NCBI GenBank assembly: GCA_011109175.1
Contig: RDEW01000019.1
Location: 1-64,000, forward strand
DNA from: Dicyema japonicum
Lineage: Eukaryota; Dicyemida; Rhombozoa; Dicyemidae
Reading direction: 5' to 3'
Length of the DNA: 64,000 nt
The notes below the pieces were generated by a model that saw nothing but the letters and a program-made list of their open reading frames with translations, was not told the DNA's origin and did no database searches. A program made the position numbers and the translations under genes. This document shows positions 57,610 through 64,000 of this stretch, in pieces. How positions within the stretch are numbered: the first letter of the stretch is position 1; every line of letters starts with the position of its first letter.

Positions 57610-58545
57610 TCAACAGAATTTGAACTTATTTGCTTGTTGGGTTGTGGTAACTGTTCTCCCTGGTTTCCAATTTAGTTGTTGGTTTGATTCCCACACTGCT
57701 ATTTACTTGATAGAAGGATTTTTTTCATTTCGACCAATAGGGCGTTATTTGATCCACTTAACTAAAGAGACTCACATTGTGTGGTTGGAGGGTCCCTTTC
57801 TTCTCTACCCTAGTGGAAGGGTAGAATATGGATGGACATGGTGTTTGGAAAAGATGCGCCCCATGCTTGTTTTCAACATCAATTGAATTCAGCTTTACCA
57901 AGAATGAAAATTTGTCAGCGATCCAACGAAGGCGGCATGAGCGTTCTGAAAAATCGGCTTTCAGTCTGTTTGCGATTCATTATTCTTTTATTTCATCAAC
58001 TTCTGATAAGCCACCGTATTACGCACTTTATCATTTTTTTTAGTCTGACTCTTGCCAAGGGTACATTCCACTTCTGACAGTATTCTGATGCAGATCCTAC
58101 TGTACTCTTTACGATGTCTTCAGATTTATGTCAATAATTTTATTGAGCTCATCAAAGTCATCCCTTGTCTGAATTAAATCAATCTTGGGATCTTGTAAAC
58201 GTTTTATGGCTAGGATCTGCTCTCCATACAGTGAGCTGACCGGTGCGACTGCCCCCTAGACACGCCACTGATACGCCCAAATCCGACAAGGAGCACTGGA
58301 TAAAACCTCTTACATGCATATCCGCGGTTATTAAAAACTTATTTGTTAAACTAATCTCATTTTTTGATAACAAATTCAATGTTTTGGGTGGTTCCATGGG
58401 TCTTAATATTTGGAAGCATGCCAAAGATACGAGAAACTTCTTTATGGAGATTAATCCAGGACTTCAAGACCAACTCTGGAAGGAAGGTAAGTGTGAATTA
58501 GATAATAACTCATCCTCTTTCTTGCAGTTACAAAATTGAGATATC
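57610..58545. other. Possible unrecognised gene
   Basis: Plus-strand open pieces include 57620-57886 and 58243-58539; the latter contains FNVLGGSMGLNIWKHAKD and NFFMEINPGLQDQLWKEG, followed by a good donor (GGTAAGTGTG) at about 58485 and an acceptor (CTTGCAG) 40 nt later. A competing minus-strand frame (58179-58424) overlaps. No domain was recognised, so neither strand can be called with confidence. Confidence 0.3.
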
Positions 58546-59899
58546 GCGCTATGTGGATACTTGATTGAAGATTTTTTGTTCTTCCTCTTCCCCTTTTATT
58601 AAAGTGGCGTCATATGATCCACCTATCTTATGTGGCGCCCAGTGCGAGGGTGTTATGTAAAAAAGATCATTTGTTCTCCCCCTACTCCACTGGATGGGTC
58701 CCCACAACTGCAAGGAATGGACGACTTGCACCATTTACAGTGGTTCTGGATGGACTTGTGTAACAATCGAAGGACTCTGTTTCTGTGACAATGAGACTTC
58801 TTTTTGGTAGCGTGAGAGTTCAATAGACAATCCAGCAACGGTGACTACAGTGCCGAATCAGCTTAATGGTCTTTAGGCTGAGGTGTCGACGTACCTTGAT
58901 TGCAATTGATTTATCTTCTCACGGTTTACATGATCTCTCATTCTTCTCCCCGTGAACGAAATTCTAAAGACATCGAATTTTAGAACAAGGAATGTCAGAT
59001 ATAATTCGCTCAGAATTCGAATTTGAGGAAATTAAATGATTCCTCTTGAGAAGGAACAAGGGAGGTTGTACAACCTTACTGTAGGTTATCCACTTCTGGA
59101 CCACAAGGGAATATGCTGGAACAGTCAGAAGCATTCAGAGCAGTCGTTATAAGGAGCAGTTAGATTTCCAAGCCAACATAAAAAGGAAGAGAAATGCCAA
59201 ACTGTTCCCAAGGTTTAGAACCAATTGACATCTTGGAAGAGGTATGAATACTTTATCAGTTTGAATTTTCGAGATCTCATCACATGGGCGATCTGGCAAA
59301 AATCATGCGTCGAGAAATTGTTTGTACATGTAACATCCCAAATAAAAGCTCTCTACCCTCACATGGAGAGGTGGTCATTCCGTGTGTTTGATCTACGGGC
59401 TTGAAAACAGAGAAACCATCTCCATCAATTTTCTGCCTAACAAATTCTTTCAAAAACCCTGTCAACGTTTCTTCTGAAAAGGTGGAGTATGTAACTTCTG
59501 ATCTTTCCACCATTTAGGCATCAATTTGGCATAAGGCTGAGTAACTCTCCGATTCGAAGTGAATCACTGTAAAGAAAGGTGGTCAGCCCTCACTTTAGGT
59601 GGAGGTTCTATGTAGAAAATAGAGGCGATGGAGTTGGCCAAAAGATTCAAGCTTTTCAAAAAATTTACAGCAAACCACATCTTCGAGAGTCATTTGAAAA
59701 TATGAGGGTGACAATAAGGTCAATTGAAGAGTAGAGAATTATCCGGCCAGAGAATCGGAAGCCATTAATAAATAAAGGTGGGGTGTCCTCGTTGTATTAA
59801 GAACCAAAGAATACAAGCTTTTTCTCAGGAATATAAATTCCACATGTACTCGATTACTCATTTAGCGTCATTCCAGACTCTCCCTTCCGCAGTCCTTTG
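58546..59899. other. Unassigned; partial repeat
   Basis: 58640-58710 shares a stretch with 13530-13640 (GTTATGTAA..., CTACTCCACTGGA). A minus-strand open frame at 59280-59513 (TLTGFLKEFVRQKIDGDGFS) has no recognised domain. Nothing else supportable. Confidence 0.35.
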
Positions 59900-60250
59900 A
59901 GCATCATCCTAGGATATTGAAGGGGATAGACTCTATTTTTGAAAACAAAAACATTTTGATAGTTTCAATTACTGAGGAATTTAAGTCCTTGATCTTCTTC
60001 AGCAACGTCTTCGTTAGGTTCATACCCCAAGCAGCGCAATCGTAGTCGAGGATTGAGCCAATATACTGAGTATATTTGGATCGTAACGTCGAGGAGAAAT
60101 AGCTCTTTGTTGTCCATAGAGGGCCTTTGTGGGTATTGTTGAAAATAGACATGATTATATTCTGAAGAGGTTGATGGATTACTATTGTCAACACAAGTTA
60201 CATTGTGTGCGGCTTTCCGATACGGCGATGAATAAAGATATGACACGCTT
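59900..60250 (-). mobile_element. I/Jockey-like LINE C-terminal fragment
   Basis: The minus frame reads YTQYIGSILDYDCAAWGMNL followed by LKKIKDLNSSVIETI, matching the post-RT segment YVQYIQPSLTYGCAAWGTNL of the element at 27011-28227. Confidence 0.75.
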
Positions 60251-60426
60251 ATTATTGATTGAAAATATAATAATAAAAATTTATTATTAAAAAAATTTAA
60301 AATAATAAATATGTTAAAAAATTATTGGTGGATGGCGAAAAGTTTAATGAGGCGTTTTAAATAAAACCCAAAAATGCGTAAATAGGTGACGCAATAATAT
60401 AAATAAGTAACATTCGTAGTGTCATA

Positions 60427-60857
60427 ATGTTAAACAGATTAAGCAAAACAGATCTCCAAAATATTAAGGATAAAAAACAGATTGAAAAATTAAAACAAAA
60501 GTTGGAAGAGGAACGGAGAAGGGTGATTTATAAATTTAATTCAGAAAAATATAAACTAAAATCAAATATATTTGCAACCCCCAAAACTAATCATTTTGCC
60601 CCACAAGACATTCAGTAGTTTTAGATTTAAGGATTAGAAATCAAATTGAGGGAAATAAAAACTTAATGAATTATTTAAATTTGAAGAGCGAAATAATAAT
60701 AAAGAAATCAAATAATGTTGTCCATAACCCTAAAGAACGTTTATTTCCTGTAATTCTCCGTGATATTACTCCTCCAAAGAGATTTGACCCTAATACAGCT
60801 GCCAGAATGATGATTATTGAACAGAAAAAATTAGAACTCAGAAATAAAAATACTTAA
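60427..60857 (+). CDS. Small basic coiled-coil protein, unassigned
   Basis: Exons 60427-60614 and 60638-60857, separated by a 23-nt GT-AG intron that joins two otherwise separate frames; 135 residues. Residues 9-32 are a lysine/glutamate-rich coiled coil (IEKLKQKLEEERRRVIYKF). The second exon contains VHNPKERLFPVILRDITPP, then KRFDPNTAARMM and a final helix. No family is recognised; the style (basic helix, then a conserved-looking P-rich block) would suit a cytoskeletal or nucleic-acid-associated protein, which is only a guess. Confidence 0.6.
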
Positions 60858-63111
60858 CATTTAATGTCTTATTTCTTTACTAATCATACATTTATTACAA
60901 TCATAGTTTGGAATATCACTCAGCCATATTTACCATTTCACTCCCATTACGATAGAGACTTGACGGCGTACGCATTTCTCTCCATTATTGGACAACCTTA
61001 TTGAGACAGAGGCTCGAAATGGCGGTGATCAGAGGTAACGCCTTCGCAATTATTTTTTTCAAAAATAAAGTTTGGAATTTTTTTTGGCTCAATACATTCG
61101 ACATCAAGAAAAATTCTCCTCTTCCTCCACTAAAAAATTATTGTCCTTGAGATTTAGAGTAGTTAATAGAAAGGGTCTTTTCTGCTGACTAACCTGGATA
61201 CTAAACCTTCCCAGTATAGATCAACAGGCGAAATCAGTAGGATATAGCCGAGACAGATTGAATGTTTCCAAGGCAGACTCTTTTTTACCGGACGCTAACA
61301 TAGTAGCCAACCAGGGTTTAGAATTCCTTGCAATGTCAGTCTTTACAAGTAAGATTCTTCCAAGGAATGAAGTCGATTGTTTTGCGGGTGTCAACTGGGG
61401 ATAATAAGGCCTTCTGATACCAGAACTTGTGGGAGAACCCAGATGAATAAAATCACTCAGAGATGACTCGCATTCGACCAATCATTATTGAATCTATGTT
61501 GGAGCGATTCATCAGAAAGGATTCCTTTGACATTCACAATGATGAATAGAGTCTTCGGACCAAATACAGTCATATTCTTGAGATCGCTGGGGTCAACAAC
61601 TTCCAAAGTGACTGAGAATCGTGGTGTTCCAAAGGATTTCTCAGACAGTTGTCAATGGAAACAGCAATTCAATTTTTCCCACTGAGTCATATTAAATGGG
61701 AAATTAAAAAAAGAAGACATCACTTGAATTCCACAAAGGGATAACTTGTTCTTTCTCAGTTAAATCAATAATTTCAATAACGGAGAACTGTCTTCACGGA
61801 TTGATCTACGGAGAAGATACATAATCATATAAATATGAACCTACACTAGTTATCTCATCGTTGGAGTGATCCACGTGGTCAGAATCAAGATAACTGTAAA
61901 AATTGACACATAGCTTGGAAAATACGTACCCAAATATCTAAATAAAGAGAGACAAGACTAAGACATTAATCTGAAAGGTCGGCTAATGGTAAGTCTTCTG
62001 ACAGNTACACTAGCTATCTCATCGTTGGAGTGATCCACGTGGTCAGAATCAAGATAACTGTAAAAATTGACACATAGCTTGGAAAATACGTACCCAAATA
62101 TCTAAATAAAGAGAGACAAGACTAAGACATTAATCTGAAAGGTCGGCTAATAGTAAGTCTTCTGACAGAATTGAAGAATTTATGATCCACCGTTTTTTCA
62201 GAGCACTCGAATGGCATAAGCGATTTATTAACCGCAATGATTCTATGTTGTTAAATTGGTGTAATTATGTGTATTTTTGTTAGTAAAAATGTAGAGGAAA
62301 CAACCTTGAAACAATCGATATTTCCTTCCTACGACAAAAGATTAACCACCGCCAATCTATATTTTAAAAACACTAAAAACTTAAATAATAATAATAATAA
62401 AAATTTAAAATATATACTCCCTACAAAAAATGGGTATTCATGTTGATTTTTTTGTCAAAAAATCAATTACTTTAACACAAGTGATTTCCCAAGCTAAAAA
62501 TTGCACCGAAGCGTAGCATTTCTCGAATTTCAATCAAAATTTGATCACCATTTATTTTCTGAACAAAATAAAGAAAATTAGACTTCCAGGGTACCGCAAC
62601 ACTGAGGGACTTGCTGATAATACATTCACTTTCTCTCTTAGCCATCCATGAAAAACATCAGTAATATCAATTCGGAAATAAGGGATAAGCATAATATTAG
62701 TTAACCGCAATTCCACAAATCAATATTTAATCACTATTTATTTTCATAAAAACAAAGAAAATGGATGACGAGTACAAAAAACATACACAGAACTAGACAA
62801 CCATCTCATCTTCTACTGATGATTCCTCAAATTGATTCATAGAACCATGCTTCACAAACCATCAACCAAGACATGTGAATTACAACCACAGCAAACCATC
62901 TTTCGTTCTTGCCGCAAACACGTCCTTATTTAACCATATTCCTTGAACAAGGAACCTGCAAGTCTTAAACCACTAAAAAGTCCACCGAATAGCATAAACC
63001 AAACAACCAAGACTACTTTAAATAGATCTCATAACATTAGTTCCTAACCACAAGCCCACTAGTGATAGTTTAACCCCGAAAGCAATAAATAAGGAAAAAG
63101 TCAATAAATAG
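60858..63111. other. Unassigned stretch with an N-flanking duplication
   Basis: 60955-61085 contains a short stretch related to the LINE fragment at 41820-41910. Opposed open frames at 61221-61481 (minus) and 61488-61685 (plus) have no recognised domain; a minus reading (FSVTLEVVDPSDLK, TVFGPKTLFIIVNVKGIL) looks protein-like but could not be joined by introns. An N at 62005 is flanked by about 163 near-identical bp (61842-62004 and 62006-62169). The rest is AT-rich. Confidence 0.35.
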
Positions 63112-63486
63112 TTAGGAGAGAGGAGGGAACTCCTCTAAACTTTTTAGATTAAGTGCTCCTGACGAACTGTTCTCGGCATTGGTAACTAACTTCCCGTCCT
63201 TTCCGAGAGAAAAAAATGGGACATGGTTCACTTCTTTTTTGACGGAATGGATCTTAGGAGGTTCTTTATTCCACACATTCCCAGTCACGGTGGGAATCTC
63301 TGGAGTCTGAGAGACGGGTTTCTTAACCTCCAAGATCTGGGTAGTCTCTTTGGTGAGTGGAATAAGTTCTTCCTCCTCTTCGTATTCTGGGGCTGGGAAC
63401 TCCTTCTTAACCTCCTGGGATGACTTCTGGGCAGATAGTTTTTGTTTTTGTTCATCGATGTGTTTGAATAATCTTTGAAGACTCAT
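63112..63486 (-). CDS. Unassigned hydrophilic protein ending EEFPPLS
   Basis: A 124-residue intronless frame; the second Met (63486; MSLQRLFKHIDEQKQ) is preferred over the one at 63510 because the preceding residues are not needed for any visible domain, but either is possible. Features: an N-terminal basic helix, an acidic run (EYEEEEELIPL), VWNKEPPKI, FSLGKDGKL and a C-terminal LKSLEEFPPLS. FP-L motifs with a nearby VW occur in several RNA-associated proteins, but no family can be named. Low complexity suggests an intrinsically disordered protein. Confidence 0.45.
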   Translation of the reverse strand: MSLQRLFKHIDEQKQKLSAQKSSQEVKKEFPAPEYEEEEELIPLTKETTQILEVKKPVSQTPEIPTVTGNVWNKEPPKIHSVKKEVNHVPFFSLGKDGKLVTNAENSSSGALNLKSLEEFPPLS

Positions 63487-63510
63487 GATGGTCGTTAGAA
63501 AAAATGACAA

Positions 63511-63970
63511 CAGAAGTTAGTAGCACTAAATAATAATGACACAGATTTAAAAAAATTTATTCAATATAAATTTTATAATTAATTAAATATTATTTATTTT
63601 ATTATTAATTTCACTTAAATCTACAGAGAAAATAAAATGCATCCACATTTAAGAGATTCCTAACTAAACTCAAAAATAGCCATTTTTTTGGTTAATTTTA
63701 CTCTCTGTTAAATTTCACATGTTTTAAGACAGCCATCGCTTAAGTCTTAGCGGATTTCCCATAATTCGATTTGAATATAAAACTCAATTATCGGTTCGAT
63801 TTTTATTGTTTATAATAAAATCCAAATCTTTTCTTAATTTCCAGAGATCACGTGCCTATTTAGATTAACTGTGGCATAAATTATCATTGGGAAGTATTGT
63901 AGGAAGTTGGGAAATTAAAATTAATGATTTTCAGCGTAATTTAACAAAGGCAATTAAAAGTTTATTTTCA
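63511..63970. promoter_or_regulatory. Short intergenic region between divergent reading frames
   Basis: 460 bp of AT-rich DNA between the minus-strand frame ending at 63486 and a plus-strand ATG at 63971. It could act as a shared promoter region; no defined element was recognised. Confidence 0.3.
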
Positions 63971-64000
63971 ATGGCAACGGAAGTCAAATGGGGGAGTTAT
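63971..64000 (+). CDS. Possible start of a gene cut by the window end
   Basis: ATG at 63971 opens MATEVKWGSY to the last base. Too short to identify; included because the frame is open and begins in a fair context after an AT-rich spacer. Confidence 0.25.
   Translation, partial: MATEVKWGSY

Noticed and set aside
1-64000. CRISPR arrays, operons or bacterial genes
   Set aside because: No regularly spaced short repeats; spliced genes, SINEs and LINEs show a eukaryotic nuclear origin.

Overview
The window reads as AT-rich nuclear DNA of an invertebrate animal. The strongest clue to which animal is intron size: six genes can be put back into open reading frames only by removing GT-AG introns of about 22 to 29 nt, mostly 22 to 26 (11 of 11 in the 35.0-36.6 kb gene; 14 of 17 at 27 nt or less in the 55.3-57.6 kb gene). 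Introns that short, with standard stop codons and a cadherin gene, point to a dicyemid mesozoan (Dicyema or a relative). That assignment is an inference from intron length and gene content, not from a search.

Host genes: a compact single-pass cadherin (4.2-5.8 kb, minus), an APC4-like anaphase-promoting-complex subunit (8.4-11.2 kb, minus), a tail-anchored coiled-coil protein with a possible LC3-interacting motif (46.85-47.3 kb), a very small TTP/TIS11-type tandem CCCH zinc-finger protein (48.4-48.7 kb), an unassigned three-exon gene (52.7-53.1 kb), a VLCAD/ACAD9-type acyl-CoA dehydrogenase (55.3-57.6 kb), a small coiled-coil gene (60.4-60.9 kb) and an unassigned acidic protein (63.1-63.5 kb, minus).

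The most unusual feature is a family of four same-strand copies (A 15.5-17.8, B 23.9-25.5, C 34.9-36.6, D 42.2-43.8 kb) of a 12-exon gene. Its product has five membrane segments and matches prominin (CD133) in membrane layout and cysteine placement, at about half the usual length. Copy C is fully open (438 residues). B carries a nonsense codon and D a frameshift. A looks open but is scrambled by assembly gaps.

About half of the window is mobile DNA: four non-LTR retrotransposon types (I/Jockey-like APE elements, RTE-like elements, and two R2-group lineages, one with an FIDDLK catalytic motif and one with YLDD), a tRNA-derived SINE with a TTA-rich tail, a pogo/Tigger remnant with TA target duplication, a Tc1/mariner remnant, a 779-bp hAT-like element with a perfect 8-bp target duplication, and a 7.6-kb hAT-bounded nest between copies B and C whose empty site survives beside copy C.

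Most runs of N sit between two near-identical 100-300 bp sequences, so those duplications (including one through an APC4 exon and several in prominin-like copy A) are best read as unmerged contig overlaps. Several similar duplications occur without an N.
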